Part shown: in pieces, positions 38,346 through 47,932 of the stretch
Position numbering within the stretch: position 1 is the stretch's first letter
Layout of the letters: each line of letters begins with the position of its first letter
Origin: Flavobacterium cucumis
GTDB taxonomy: Bacteria; Bacteroidota; Bacteroidia; Flavobacteriales; Flavobacteriaceae
DNA: 64,000 nucleotides
Reading direction: 5' to 3'
Assembly (NCBI RefSeq): GCF_900148835.1
Contig: NZ_FRYK01000005.1
Span: forward strand, 112,762 to 176,761
Program-made: the position numbers and the translations under genes
Notes under the pieces: generated by a model
Database searches by the model: none
What the model saw: only the letters and a program-made list of their open reading frames with translations
Told to the model about the DNA's origin: nothing

Positions 38346-39269
38346 ATGAAATACTTACAACTTATTCGATACCAAAATTTACTAATGCTAGCCTTTATGC
38401 AATTGGTATTTCGTTATTTATTTTTAGCACAATCGTATGTTGATTTGGCCCTTACTGACTTCAACTATATTTTGTTAGTAATAGCGACTGTTTTTATCGC
38501 TGCAGGAGGTTATGTCATCAACAACATCATGGATCAGGAAACCGATGCGATTGCGAAACCACAAAATCGTGTAGTAGGTGTTACTATTTCAGAAACAGTG
38601 GCTTATAATTGGTACATCGGACTCACAATTGTTGGGGTTGGGATAGGATTTTATTTATCTAATGTTATTTACAAACCTTCCTTTGCATCCATGTTTATTT
38701 TAGTAGCAACATTACTTTATATCTATGCCACAAGTTTTAAACAAATTCCGGTTGTGGGGAATGTGGTGGTTGCCTTATTGCTTTCAAGCAGTATCCTCAT
38801 CATTGGCTTGTTCGATATTTTACCGGCTGTAGATGTGGATAATCGATTCCGAATGAAAGAAGCTTTCGATATTATCATCCATTATGCGCTATTTTCATTC
38901 CTCATCAATTGGATTCGGGAAATTGTTAAAGACTTAGAAGATATGGATGGCGATTATCAATCGGGAATCAACACCTTACCTATCGCAATTGGAATCCAAA
39001 AAACAAAGCTAATGGTTGGGATTTTAACCGTCATTGCCATCGGCATTTTGGTTTACTACGTAAATTCAAATTTTTTCGAATTGGATTATGTGGTGTATTA
39101 TGCCATGTTATTAATCTTAGGTCCTCTCCTTTATTTTGGGTTGAAATTGCTAAATGCTACTACCAAAAAAGAATTTCACCAGTTGAGTGTTGTTTTAAAA
39201 GTAATCTTATTTTTTGGAATTTTATCGGTTGCTGTAATCGTTTACAATTTAAAATTAGCCAATGCTTAA
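38346..39269 (+). CDS. UbiA-family prenyltransferase
   Basis: A membrane enzyme of 307 residues with about eight or nine helices. The two Asp-rich motifs are 'NNIMDQETDAIAKPQNR' (residues about 59-75) and 'DLEDMDGDYQSG' (about 197-208). These bind the prenyl diphosphate and magnesium. The closest type by appearance is the geranylgeranylglycerol-phosphate geranylgeranyltransferase-like group of Bacteroidota; the acceptor is not certain. The ATG at 38346 is chosen because the earlier TTG lies in the heptamer repeat. It overlaps the Maf gene by eight bases. Confidence 0.9.
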   Translation: MKYLQLIRYQNLLMLAFMQLVFRYLFLAQSYVDLALTDFNYILLVIATVFIAAGGYVINNIMDQETDAIAKPQNRVVGVTISETVAYNWYIGLTIVGVGIGFYLSNVIYKPSFASMFILVATLLYIYATSFKQIPVVGNVVVALLLSSSILIIGLFDILPAVDVDNRFRMKEAFDIIIHYALFSFLINWIREIVKDLEDMDGDYQSGINTLPIAIGIQKTKLMVGILTVIAIGILVYYVNSNFFELDYVVYYAMLLILGPLLYFGLKLLNATTKKEFHQLSVVLKVILFFGILSVAVIVYNLKLANA

Positions 39270-39855
39270 AGACAAATTAAATAAAGTTAATATCATCTTA
39301 GCTTCGGGTTCGCCTAGAAGACAACAATTCTTTAAGGAAATGGATTTGCATTATACCATTCGTCTTAAAGAAATTGCAGAAATTTACCCCGATCATTTAC
39401 AAGCGGAGCAAATTACAAATTACTTAGCCGAATTAAAGGCAAGTGCTTTTGAAGGGAAATTGAAAGAGGATGATATTTTAGTTACGAGCGATACCATCGT
39501 TTGGTTGGATGGAAACGCATTGGGTAAGCCCAAAAATTATGACGATGCGTTTCATATGTTGCAACAATTGTCCAATCGAACCCATGAAGTCATTACTTCT
39601 GTTTGTTTAAAATCGATTGTGAAAACAACCGTTTTTCATTGCGTAACGAAAGTAACTTTTAATGCTTTATCTGATGAGGCTATTCGGTATTATCTCGATC
39701 ACTACCAACCATTTGACAAAGCAGGAAGTTATGGCATTCAAGATTGGATTGGACTCATCGGAATTTCTAAAATCGAAGGTTCGTATACCAATGTCGTTGG
39801 TTTACCTACTGAACTGTTATTTCAAAAATTGTTAGATTATGCTAAAGTGGATTGA
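39262..39855 (+). CDS. Maf-family nucleotide pyrophosphatase
   Basis: A 197-residue Maf protein: 'ILASGSPRRQQFFKEMDL' at the N-terminus, 'VTSDTIVWLDGNALGKP' (catalytic Asp) and 'DKAGSYGIQDWIGLIGISKIEGSYTNVVGLP' near the C-terminus. Maf enzymes hydrolyse dTTP/UTP or modified nucleotides (house-cleaning). Overlaps both neighbours (8 and 17 bases), so it is part of one operon with UbiA, MscS and rhomboid genes. Confidence 0.95.
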   Translation: MLKDKLNKVNIILASGSPRRQQFFKEMDLHYTIRLKEIAEIYPDHLQAEQITNYLAELKASAFEGKLKEDDILVTSDTIVWLDGNALGKPKNYDDAFHMLQQLSNRTHEVITSVCLKSIVKTTVFHCVTKVTFNALSDEAIRYYLDHYQPFDKAGSYGIQDWIGLIGISKIEGSYTNVVGLPTELLFQKLLDYAKVD

Positions 39856-40375
39856 AAACCCTTATTTACATGAAGAAATTGCAACATTAGTAGTGTTGTT
39901 GCTTTATGTAATCTTACGTGTTAGTATCGCCAAAGTAGTAAAACGATTTGCGACCCTAAATGAGGTTTTAGAACATCGTACTAATCTAATTATCAAGTAC
40001 ATCAATTTACTACTTGGTCTTTTAGCATTCTTCTCTATAACGATTATTTGGGGAGTAAAAAAAGATCAAATTTTATTGTTCATCTCCTCTGTTTTTGCGG
40101 TTGTAGGGGTGGCCTCTTTTGCACAATGGTCTATTTTAAGTAATATCACAGCAGGTATTATTCTTTTCTTCTCCTATCCGTTTAAAATTGGTGACCGCAT
40201 AAAAATCCATGACAAAGATTTCCCTATTGAAGGCGAAATTGAAGACATTAAAGCTTTTTATATGGTATTGAAAACTAGTGATGGAGAAACCATTACGTAT
40301 CCCAACAATTTGCTAATGCAAAAAGGGATTTCAGTCATCTACAAACACGAAGAAGAGAAAGAATTTTTTGATTAA
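39839..40375 (+). CDS. Small mechanosensitive ion channel (MscS family)
   Basis: A 178-residue protein with three helices (residues about 13-30, 50-70, 80-110). The pore-lining helix and start of the beta domain are in 'FAVVGVASFAQWSILSNITAGIILFFSYPFKIGDRIKI'. It lacks the C-terminal alpha/beta cage of full MscS, as do other short family members. The channel opens under membrane tension to release solutes. Confidence 0.88.
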   Translation: MLKWIENPYLHEEIATLVVLLLYVILRVSIAKVVKRFATLNEVLEHRTNLIIKYINLLLGLLAFFSITIIWGVKKDQILLFISSVFAVVGVASFAQWSILSNITAGIILFFSYPFKIGDRIKIHDKDFPIEGEIEDIKAFYMVLKTSDGETITYPNNLLMQKGISVIYKHEEEKEFFD

Positions 40376-40379
40376 CCCT

Positions 40380-41861
40380 ATGAATAACAAACTACTCCCT
40401 CATTATGTTGTTGCTTTTGATATCAATTCAAATGACCAACCCTTAATACTTAATTCCATTCAATTTGCTTTCAAACAACTGAAATGGAGCATTGATTCTT
40501 TTACTGAAAATAAGATTGAAGGTCATACTTCATTATCCTTAAGCTCTTGGGGAGAATCTATTGTAATTCATATAACGGAAACAAAAGTAACGTTAGAAAG
40601 TAAATGCATCGGAACGCAATTATTTGATTGGGGTAAGAATAAAAAAAACATTGAAAGTTTGTTGCAACAAATCAAACTTCATGAACAAAGAACATTTACA
40701 ACTTATGTAGTAGCAGCTACTGATAAGCAACCGAGTAATTTTGATGCTGTGAATAAAGTGCGAAGTAGTTTTAAAGATTACCTGCAAATTTTTATCCCTA
40801 CCAAAGACTATTTCTTTACTCCAATAGTAATTTTTCTAAATATCATTGTATTTCTATTGATGGCAATCGATGGCACAAGTATTATTGCGCCAGCAGCCGA
40901 AGATTTAATCCAATGGGGAGCAAATGAAAGATCACTTACGCTGAATGGAGAATTATGGCGTTTGTTTTCTTGTGTTTTCGTTCATATAGGCATCATACAT
41001 CTCATTATGAATTTGTATGCCTTAATTTTCATAGGCAGTCTACTAGAACCCATCATTGGGAAATACCGATTCATAATAGGATACATGATTTCTGGGTTTG
41101 TTGCCAGTACGGCTAGTTTGTGGTGGAATACCTTTGCGCTGAGTGCTGGAGCGTCAGGTGCTATTTTTGGTCTGTTTGGAATTTTCTTAGCCCTTTTAAC
41201 CACCAATTATTTGGATAAAGCCATTCGAAAGTCCATGTTAACTTATATCTTGATTTATATTGGATTAAACCTGATCACCGGTATGAAAGAAGGGATTGAT
41301 GCAGCGGCTCATTTGGGGGGGTTGATCTCTGGATTTGCTATTGGATATGCTTTTTACTATGGCTTAATTAATAAAGAGTCAAAAGAGTTGAATTATTGGA
41401 TACTGGGAGTGGTTTCTTTCTTAGGAATCAGTGGCTCCTATTTAACTCTTGAAAAAATTCCAAATCCGATTAAAAATTACAGAGCGAATGATGGACGAAA
41501 GTTAAACTATTTTGATGTTTATGACGTCAAAATGAAAGATTTTGAAGGAAATGAAATGTTAGCCCTTGAAATTAAAAATAAAGGCGATTATAATAGAGAA
41601 GAAATCCTACATTACATAGATAATCATACCCTTTATTACTGGAAGAAGAATCTTAAAATTGTGAATGAAATTGAAAAATTCAGTCTTCCTGAAGAAGTTT
41701 TGAAGAAAAATGAAATCCTGAAAAAATATGTTTTACTTCGAATTCAGCAAACCCAACTAATCAAGCAGAAAATTGAAACCAAATCTGATAAATTTAACAA
41801 AAAACTAATTGAAACGAATCAAGAAATTGAAAATATCATTCATGTTCTTGTCAACTTATAA
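40380..41861 (+). CDS. Rhomboid-family intramembrane serine protease with long soluble tails
   Basis: A 493-residue protein. The rhomboid core (about residues 155-335) has the catalytic Ser in 'GASGAIFGLFG' and His in 'AAAHLGGLISGF', plus 'HIGIIHLIMNLYAL' with the HxxxN motif. An N-terminal domain of about 140 residues and a charged C-terminal region of about 150 residues are not typical of simple rhomboids. The ATG at 40380 is chosen over the TTG at 40368, which overlaps the MscS gene. A terminator follows, ending the operon. Confidence 0.9.
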   Translation: MNNKLLPHYVVAFDINSNDQPLILNSIQFAFKQLKWSIDSFTENKIEGHTSLSLSSWGESIVIHITETKVTLESKCIGTQLFDWGKNKKNIESLLQQIKLHEQRTFTTYVVAATDKQPSNFDAVNKVRSSFKDYLQIFIPTKDYFFTPIVIFLNIIVFLLMAIDGTSIIAPAAEDLIQWGANERSLTLNGELWRLFSCVFVHIGIIHLIMNLYALIFIGSLLEPIIGKYRFIIGYMISGFVASTASLWWNTFALSAGASGAIFGLFGIFLALLTTNYLDKAIRKSMLTYILIYIGLNLITGMKEGIDAAAHLGGLISGFAIGYAFYYGLINKESKELNYWILGVVSFLGISGSYLTLEKIPNPIKNYRANDGRKLNYFDVYDVKMKDFEGNEMLALEIKNKGDYNREEILHYIDNHTLYYWKKNLKIVNEIEKFSLPEEVLKKNEILKKYVLLRIQQTQLIKQKIETKSDKFNKKLIETNQEIENIIHVLVNL

Positions 41862-41870
41862 AAATCTGTT

Positions 41871-41902
41871 AAAAAGGAAGCAAAAAAATCTTCCTTTTTT
41901 TT
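41871..41902 (+). terminator. Terminator of the UbiA-rhomboid operon
   Basis: AAAAAGGAAG pairs with CTTCCTTTTT, 10-bp stem and T run. Confidence 0.85.
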
Positions 41903-41909
41903 ATTTCCT

Positions 41910-41917
41910 TATTTTTG
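41910..41917 (+). promoter_or_regulatory. Promoter -7 element of the PIG-L gene
   Basis: TATTTTTG matches TAnnTTTG and ends 17 bases before the ATG at 41934. Confidence 0.6.
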
Positions 41918-41933
41918 AAACAAATCCATTGCA

Positions 41934-44381
41934 ATGAATCGAAACTTTACTTCAGTTTTTATTTTTTTTATTACCCTATTCGCATTTGCGCAAGCACCCC
42001 AAAAATTAAATTCCGTAGAAATTTACGAGCAAGTACAAAAGCTTAATTTCCTTGGTAAAGTCTTGTATGTTGCCGCACATCCTGATGATGAAAATACCAA
42101 GCTAATCACCTATTTTTCGAATCATTACCATGCCCAAACTGCCTATTTGTCGTTAACGCGTGGAGATGGTGGCCAAAACTTAATTGGAACCGAATTACGA
42201 GAAAAATTAGGTGCTATTAGAACACAAGAACTTTTAGCTGCCAGAAAAATTGATGGTGGCGAACAATTTTTTACCCGTGCCAATGACTTCGGATTTTCTA
42301 AAGAGCCAAACGAAACTTTTGCTATTTGGAACAAAGAAGAAGTGATGGAAGATGTAATTCAGGTAATGGAAACCTTTAGACCTGATATTGTTGTTAATCG
42401 CTTTGCACACAATACACCAGGAACTACACACGGACATCATACTGCTTCTGCCCTATTGAGTTTGGAAGCTTATGATTTGATTAAGTACCAACCCAAGCGA
42501 ATTTTTTTCAATACTTCTTGGTGGTTTTATGGAAGTGAGGAAGCCTTTAATGCTGCTGATAAATCCAAATTGTTAACCATCAATTCAAATGTTTACTATC
42601 CGTTAAAAGGAAAAAGCAATAACGAAATTGCCGCTTTGAGTCGCAGTCAGCACAAATGCCAAGGCTTTGGAACCATCGGAACACGCGGTGATGAAACCGA
42701 ATACTTAGAATTATTAAGAGGCGATTTGCCGAGTAGTACCAACTTATTTGAAGGCATCGACACCTCATGGAACCGAGTAAAGGGCGGTTCAGAAATTGGT
42801 AAAATTTTATACGAAATTGAAAAGAATTTCAACTTTGGAAATCCTGCTGTGCACATCCCAAGTTTCCTACAAGCGTATGATTTAATTCAGAAATTAGAGG
42901 ACACCCATTGGAAAGAAATCAAAACAAAACAGCTCCTTAAAATCATTGAAGCGTGTAGTGGTTTATATCTGGAAGCTGTAGCTGATACAGAAACGATTAC
43001 TAAAGACAGTAAATTCAATCTTCAGTTAGAAGTCATCAATCGCAGTTCGTCCGATGTAAAATTAATATCGGTTAATGCGTTGCATATTAAAAATGAAACG
43101 CTAAATAAATCTTTAAAAAATAACGAGAAACTAAGTTTCCAATTTAAAGAGGTAGTTGTTGGAGATGCTGTTGATTATTCCAACTTGTTTTGGTTAAAAG
43201 AGCAACAAACGGAAGGAATGTATCAAGTATCGGATAAATCGATTCGAATTTTACCTGAAATTTCAACTTCATTTCCTGTAATTTTTACTCTGGAAATTGA
43301 AGGAAGAACCCTTGAATTCGTAAAGAATATTTGTTACAAATTTAACAATCCAGATGATGGTGAAACCTACGTCCCTTTTACTATTTTACCTGAATTTACG
43401 TCAACAATAGAACCAAAAGTGATGATTTTCAACGCAACACAACCGAAAGAGATTACGGTACAAGTAAAAGCGCACAAAGCAAATGCTTCTGGAACATTGA
43501 CTTTAGCCATTCCGCAGGATTGGAAAATAGAACCGAAAGAAATTCCATTTACTATAGCAGGTAAAAATGAGGAGCGTAAATTTAGTTTTAAAGTTTACCC
43601 TACCAAGCCAGAAATTACAACCAAAATAGTAGCGCAAATTACCACATCTAATGAATCTGTTTTAGACAAAGAATTGGTTACCATTCAATATCCACATATT
43701 CCAAAACAAACCATTTTAGTTACGTCTGCCGCCAAGGCCGTAAAATTAGATATTGCTACAAAAGGAAAAAATATCGGTTATATTATGGGGGCTGGCGATG
43801 AAGTGGATAAAAATTTAGTACATCTAGGTTTCCAAGTTACCCATTTGAATCCGAACGACATTACTGCTGAAAATTTAAAATCGTTTGATGCCGTAATTTT
43901 AGGAATTCGCGCTTTTAATGTGGTAGACGAATTGAAATTTAAAAATAAAATTTTATTCGATTATGTGTTCCAAGGCGGAAACGTTATTGTACAATACAAC
44001 ACCACAAACAATCTGATTACTAAAGAAATAGCACCTTATAATTTAAAGCTTTCTAGAGACCGTGTAACCGATGAAAATGCAAAAGTTACTTTCTTGTCTC
44101 CAAATCATAAAGTGTTAAATCAACCCAATAAAATCTCAGAAAAAGATTTCACGGGTTGGGTTCAAGAACAAGGATTGTATTATCCAAACGAATGGAGTTC
44201 GGAATTTATTCCTATTTTAGCTTCCAATGACGAAGGCGAAACACCAAAAAAAGGCGGCTTATTAATAGCGAAACACGGAAAAGGAAATTACATTTACACC
44301 GGATTGAGTTTCTTTAGAGAACTTCCAGAAGGCGTAAGCGGTGCTTATCGTTTGTTAGCTAATTTGATTGCTTTAGAGTAA
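41934..44381 (+). CDS. Secreted PIG-L family deacetylase (815 aa)
   Basis: A signal peptide (FIFFITLFAFAQ) is followed by a LmbE/PIG-L de-N-acetylase domain (about residues 40-290): 'VLYVAAHPDDENTKLITYF' with the HPDDE metal motif and 'GTTHGHHTASALLSLEAYD' with the second histidines. The remaining 500 residues are beta-rich domains, ending in a glutamine-amidotransferase-like part ('DAVILGIRAFNVV', 'GGNVIVQYNTTNN'). It would remove N-acetyl groups from sugars outside the cytoplasm; the substrate is unknown. Monocistronic. Confidence 0.9.
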   Translation: MNRNFTSVFIFFITLFAFAQAPQKLNSVEIYEQVQKLNFLGKVLYVAAHPDDENTKLITYFSNHYHAQTAYLSLTRGDGGQNLIGTELREKLGAIRTQELLAARKIDGGEQFFTRANDFGFSKEPNETFAIWNKEEVMEDVIQVMETFRPDIVVNRFAHNTPGTTHGHHTASALLSLEAYDLIKYQPKRIFFNTSWWFYGSEEAFNAADKSKLLTINSNVYYPLKGKSNNEIAALSRSQHKCQGFGTIGTRGDETEYLELLRGDLPSSTNLFEGIDTSWNRVKGGSEIGKILYEIEKNFNFGNPAVHIPSFLQAYDLIQKLEDTHWKEIKTKQLLKIIEACSGLYLEAVADTETITKDSKFNLQLEVINRSSSDVKLISVNALHIKNETLNKSLKNNEKLSFQFKEVVVGDAVDYSNLFWLKEQQTEGMYQVSDKSIRILPEISTSFPVIFTLEIEGRTLEFVKNICYKFNNPDDGETYVPFTILPEFTSTIEPKVMIFNATQPKEITVQVKAHKANASGTLTLAIPQDWKIEPKEIPFTIAGKNEERKFSFKVYPTKPEITTKIVAQITTSNESVLDKELVTIQYPHIPKQTILVTSAAKAVKLDIATKGKNIGYIMGAGDEVDKNLVHLGFQVTHLNPNDITAENLKSFDAVILGIRAFNVVDELKFKNKILFDYVFQGGNVIVQYNTTNNLITKEIAPYNLKLSRDRVTDENAKVTFLSPNHKVLNQPNKISEKDFTGWVQEQGLYYPNEWSSEFIPILASNDEGETPKKGGLLIAKHGKGNYIYTGLSFFRELPEGVSGAYRLLANLIALE

Positions 44382-44382
44382 C

Positions 44383-44657
44383 TAGTGAAGAGTGAAGAGT
44401 GAAGAGTGAAAAGTAAAAAGTGAAAAGTAAAAAGTGAAAAGTAAAAAGTGAAAAGTAAAAAGTGAAAAGTGAAAAGTGAAAAGTGAAACTTGAAACCTGA
44501 AACTTGAAACCTGAAACTTGAAACTTGAAACTTGAAACCTGAAACTTGAAACCTGAAACTTGAAACCTGAAACCTGAAACTTGAAACCTGAAACCTGAAA
44601 CTTGAAACCTGAAACTTGAAACCTGAAACTTGAAACTTGAAACCTGAAACTTGAAAC
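44383..44657. repeat. Long heptamer array with three unit types
   Basis: About 39 consecutive seven-base units: GAAGAGT (to about 44405), then AAAAGTG/AAAAGTA (to about 44485), then ACTTGAA/ACCTGAA. The period stays 7 across the change of unit. It ends 10 bases before the ATG of the small membrane protein. Confidence 0.95.
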
Positions 44658-44667
44658 AAAAAAAAAT

Positions 44668-44769
44668 ATGGAAGAAAAACAGAAATGGAAAAAAAGTTAT
44701 AGCATCGTATTGCTACTAAATGCTATTTACATTTTAGTTTTCTATTTAATAATGGAAATTTATACCTAG
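44668..44769 (+). CDS. 33-aa membrane peptide upstream of the symporter
   Basis: ATG at 44668, stop TAG at 44767, one base before the symporter start codon. The peptide has a charged N-terminus (MEEKQKWKKSY) and one hydrophobic helix (IVLLLNAIYILVFYLIMEIY). The perfect spacing suggests translational coupling and a small accessory subunit, as seen in some sodium-solute symporters. I have no named family for it. Confidence 0.65.
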   Translation: MEEKQKWKKSYSIVLLLNAIYILVFYLIMEIYT

Positions 44770-44770
44770 T

Positions 44771-46450
44771 ATGGAAAGTTTAGATTGGATCGTTCTCTCT
44801 GCAACTTTATCTTTTATTGTGATTTATGGCATTTTAAAAACGAAAGGAAGTGCTAATGTAAAAGACTATTTATTAGACAACAACGAAACCCCTTGGTTTA
44901 CAGTTGGGGTGTCTGTAATGGCAACACAAGCCAGTGCCATCACTTTTTTATCAACTCCAGGGCAAGCCTATCATGACGGAATGGGATTTGTACAATTCTA
45001 TTTTGGATTGCCTTTAGCCATGATTGTAATTGCCTACACTTTCATTCCTATTTATCATAGATTAAAAGTATATACTGCATACGAATATTTAGAACAACGA
45101 TTCAATATCGAAACCCGAACATTAGCGGCTATTTTGTTTTTAATTCAAAGAGGTTTAGGAACAGGAATTACCATTTATGCGCCTTCCATTATTTTATCTG
45201 CTTTATTGGGTTGGAACCTGAACCTGCTTAATATCATTATTGGTATTTTAGTAATCGTTTACACCGTAACTGGTGGAACCAAAGCCGTTAACGTTACCCA
45301 GAAACAGCAGATGTTCGTCATCATGTCGGGAATGTTTATCATTTTCTTCTACATCTTATCCAATTTGCCACACGAGGTTGATTTTTCGAACGTACTTCAT
45401 ATTGCAGGGGCGAATGGAAAAATGAATATTCTAGATTTCTCATACAATCCAGAAACCCGTTATACCTTTTGGAGCGGAATTACTGGGGGCTTCTTTTTAA
45501 TGCTATCCTATTTTGGAACCGATCAATCGCAGGTGGGACGCTATTTGTCAGGAAAATCGGTTAAAGAAAGTCAGATGGGATTAATTATGAACGGAATTTT
45601 AAAAGTTCCGATGCAGTTTTTTATTCTTTTGACTGGGGTTTTAGTGTTTGTATTCTTTCAATTTAACAATGCGCCATTGCATTTCAACCCTACAAATGTT
45701 GAAAAAGTAAAAGCTTCAACCTACAAAGCCGATTATGAAAATCTGGAACAGAAATTGTCCCAAATTAATACGGATAAAAAAATTGTCAATCAAATTTACA
45801 TTGAACAATTAAAACACAATGAATTTGATAATCCGATTCTAAAAAAGCAAATGGTGGCCCTTTCTTTAAAAGAGAAAGATCTACGAGAGGAAGCTAAAGA
45901 CGTGATTAAGAAAGCAGATGGTAAAACCGAAACCAATGATAAAGATTATGTATTCTTATATTTCATTTTAAATTACCTGCCCAAGGGGCTTTTAGGATTG
46001 CTGTTAGCGGTAATTTTTAGTGCGGCTATGTCTTCTAGTGCTTCAGGATTAAACTCGCTTGGAGCAACCTCTGCAATAGATATTTATAAAAGAAACGTGA
46101 GCCATAAATCAGACAAACATTATGTGGTAGCTACGCAATACTTCACCGTGTTTTGGGGAATTGTAGCCATAGGTTTTGCATGTATCAGTTCTCTTTTTGA
46201 GAATTTGATTCAATTGGTAAATATCATAGGGTCGATTTTCTATGGAACGGTTTTAGGAATTTTCTTAATTGGATTTTATATCAACTACATTAAAGGAAAA
46301 GCCGCTTTCATTGGAGCGTGTATTAGTCAATTAACCATTTTTTACATCTTCTATTTGGATGTGGTAAGTTATTTATGGTTGAATTTTATTGGCGCTTTAC
46401 TAACCATTATTTTGGCATTTTTCCTTCAGAAATTTTTTAATGAAAAATAA
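44771..46450 (+). CDS. Sodium:solute symporter family transporter
   Basis: A 559-residue protein with about 13-14 helices. SSS signatures: 'VGVSVMATQASAITFLSTPGQAYHDGMGFVQFY' (TM2 region), 'YEYLEQRFN', 'LLAVIFSAAMSSSASGLNSLGATSAIDIYKRN'. An insertion of about 90 charged residues (about 315-400) lies between helices, more than in most members. Sodium-driven import of a sugar, inositol or similar solute is likely. A bidirectional terminator follows. Confidence 0.93.
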   Translation: MESLDWIVLSATLSFIVIYGILKTKGSANVKDYLLDNNETPWFTVGVSVMATQASAITFLSTPGQAYHDGMGFVQFYFGLPLAMIVIAYTFIPIYHRLKVYTAYEYLEQRFNIETRTLAAILFLIQRGLGTGITIYAPSIILSALLGWNLNLLNIIIGILVIVYTVTGGTKAVNVTQKQQMFVIMSGMFIIFFYILSNLPHEVDFSNVLHIAGANGKMNILDFSYNPETRYTFWSGITGGFFLMLSYFGTDQSQVGRYLSGKSVKESQMGLIMNGILKVPMQFFILLTGVLVFVFFQFNNAPLHFNPTNVEKVKASTYKADYENLEQKLSQINTDKKIVNQIYIEQLKHNEFDNPILKKQMVALSLKEKDLREEAKDVIKKADGKTETNDKDYVFLYFILNYLPKGLLGLLLAVIFSAAMSSSASGLNSLGATSAIDIYKRNVSHKSDKHYVVATQYFTVFWGIVAIGFACISSLFENLIQLVNIIGSIFYGTVLGIFLIGFYINYIKGKAAFIGACISQLTIFYIFYLDVVSYLWLNFIGALLTIILAFFLQKFFNEK

Positions 46451-46485
46451 AAAACGGCTCTTCTACTACAAGAAGAGCCGCTTTT
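46451..46485. terminator. Bidirectional terminator between symporter and SIMPL genes
   Basis: CGGCTCTTCT/AGAAGAGCCG, perfect 10-bp stem flanked by A and T runs, between convergent genes. Confidence 0.9.
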
Positions 46486-46504
46486 AAAAAATATTTGTGG
46501 TTAA

Positions 46505-47197
46505 CTATTCTAATACGAAGGAAACCGTTACGTTAGAAATAACTTCGATTTCACCTATTGCCAATGTTTCTCTTGGCATACCACCATCACTTGCAACAGC
46601 CATTGTTTTCATCTCAGCATAAACAGGTCTAGGATAATTGGTATAGGAATTGTCTGAAATTACTAAGGCCTTCCCTACTTTTTGTCCCGCTAAAACCGAA
46701 ACATAATCTTCTGCTTTTTGTTTGGCGTCTAAAATGGCATTTTTACGTGCTTGACGCTCAAGCTCTTTAATTTTGGAAGATTTAAAGTCAACTCCTTGTA
46801 TCGTATTGATACCCGAATTCACCAAATCCATCATCAAACTCTCATATTTTGACAAGTCTTTCAAATGAATCGAAAGCGTCTGATTGGCCACATAAGTATA
46901 TTTTTTGGTGTTGTAATCGTAATTCTTGTATAGATTCACGCGTTGCGTTTGATAATCGCTAGAAGGAATTCCTTTTTGTTTAATCAACTTCAAGACTTTA
47001 TCAATGGTGACATCATTGGTTTTTTTCACTTCAGCGGCTTCTTTCCCAGAATTTTCAATGGCAACGGTAATAATAGCTTCATCGGGAATTACTTTTATTT
47101 TCCCTTCACCCGAAACACTAATTTGAGGAACTTGTTTCAACTCTTGTGCTTGTACCATGGCAGTAACTAACGTTAGTGCTAAAAATAATTTTTTCAT
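46505..47197 (-). CDS. SIMPL (DUF541) domain periplasmic protein
   Basis: A 230-residue protein with a signal peptide (MKKLFLALTLVTAMVQAQ) and a SIMPL domain ('ISVSGEGKIKVIPDEAIITVAIEN', 'YQTQRVNLYKNYDY', 'QARKNAILDAKQKAEDYVSVLAGQKVGKALVI'). The ATG at 47197 is chosen because it starts the signal peptide; the longer frame to 47275 would run into the rhomboid gene upstream. SIMPL proteins of this type are periplasmic and respond to oxidative or envelope stress; exact function unknown. Confidence 0.9.
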   Translation of the reverse strand: MKKLFLALTLVTAMVQAQELKQVPQISVSGEGKIKVIPDEAIITVAIENSGKEAAEVKKTNDVTIDKVLKLIKQKGIPSSDYQTQRVNLYKNYDYNTKKYTYVANQTLSIHLKDLSKYESLMMDLVNSGINTIQGVDFKSSKIKELERQARKNAILDAKQKAEDYVSVLAGQKVGKALVISDNSYTNYPRPVYAEMKTMAVASDGGMPRETLAIGEIEVISNVTVSFVLE

Positions 47198-47246
47198 AAT
47201 AATAGATTTTAAATGTGAGATTTCAACTATTGTGCCAAAAGCTACT

Positions 47247-47873
47247 TTATAATTTATTTGTTTTTTGTAAGACAAATAAGATTAGGATGGGTATCAACAA
47301 AGCCACAACAGTAAGTGTTTCATTTTGAATGAGTTCAGGAAACTTAAACAATGTAATCAAATACCCTCCGATTGCGCCACCAAAATGAGCAACGTGGCCT
47401 ATATTGTCGTTATTTGCCTTCATTCCATAAATGGAGAACAGCAAATAAGCAAAACCAAAAACGTATCCGGGAATAAATCCATACATGTACAAATTGGGCT
47501 CTAACAAAATGGCGCAATAAATAATTCCTGTAACTGCTCCCGAAGCTCCCACTGCTCGATACGAATAATCGTTTTTATGAAAATACAAGGTAAGGAGATT
47601 ACCCGTTACCAAACTTCCAAAGTAAATATACAGGAAAAAAAGATCGTTCCCATAACTGGCAACATATGGGGCAAAAAGAAAGAGCGTAAACATATTAAAA
47701 AACAAATGTTGCATGTCGACATGTAAAAATGCCGAAGTAAGCATCCGTATTTGTTCACCAGAACGAATACTTCCTATATGAAACTCGTATTTTCTAAAAA
47801 AGAATACATCATGAAACGCTTTGTAACTTACTAAAACATTCGCAACAATAATGGCAATAACTATAAAACTCAT
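47247..47873 (-). CDS. Rhomboid-family intramembrane serine protease (short form)
   Basis: A 208-residue rhomboid with six helices. Motifs: 'HVDMQHLFFNMFTLFLFA' (HxxxN), 'AVGASGAVTGIIY' (catalytic Ser) and 'IGHVAHFGGAIGGYL' (catalytic His). It is the simple core type, in contrast to the tailed rhomboid at 40380. It ends 50 bases before the SIMPL start and is probably co-transcribed. Confidence 0.92.
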   Translation of the reverse strand: MSFIVIAIIVANVLVSYKAFHDVFFFRKYEFHIGSIRSGEQIRMLTSAFLHVDMQHLFFNMFTLFLFAPYVASYGNDLFFLYIYFGSLVTGNLLTLYFHKNDYSYRAVGASGAVTGIIYCAILLEPNLYMYGFIPGYVFGFAYLLFSIYGMKANNDNIGHVAHFGGAIGGYLITLFKFPELIQNETLTVVALLIPILILFVLQKTNKL

Positions 47874-47932
47874 TGGACTTTTTTTGGTAAATTTAGGGAT
47901 AGTTTGGCTATTTTTTATATGAATTAAAGAAG

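Noticed and set aside
44345..44659. 104-codon ORF (FKFQVSGFKFQ repeats) on the minus strand
   Set aside because: It is the translation of the heptamer array; the unit of 7 gives a 21-base period in any frame.
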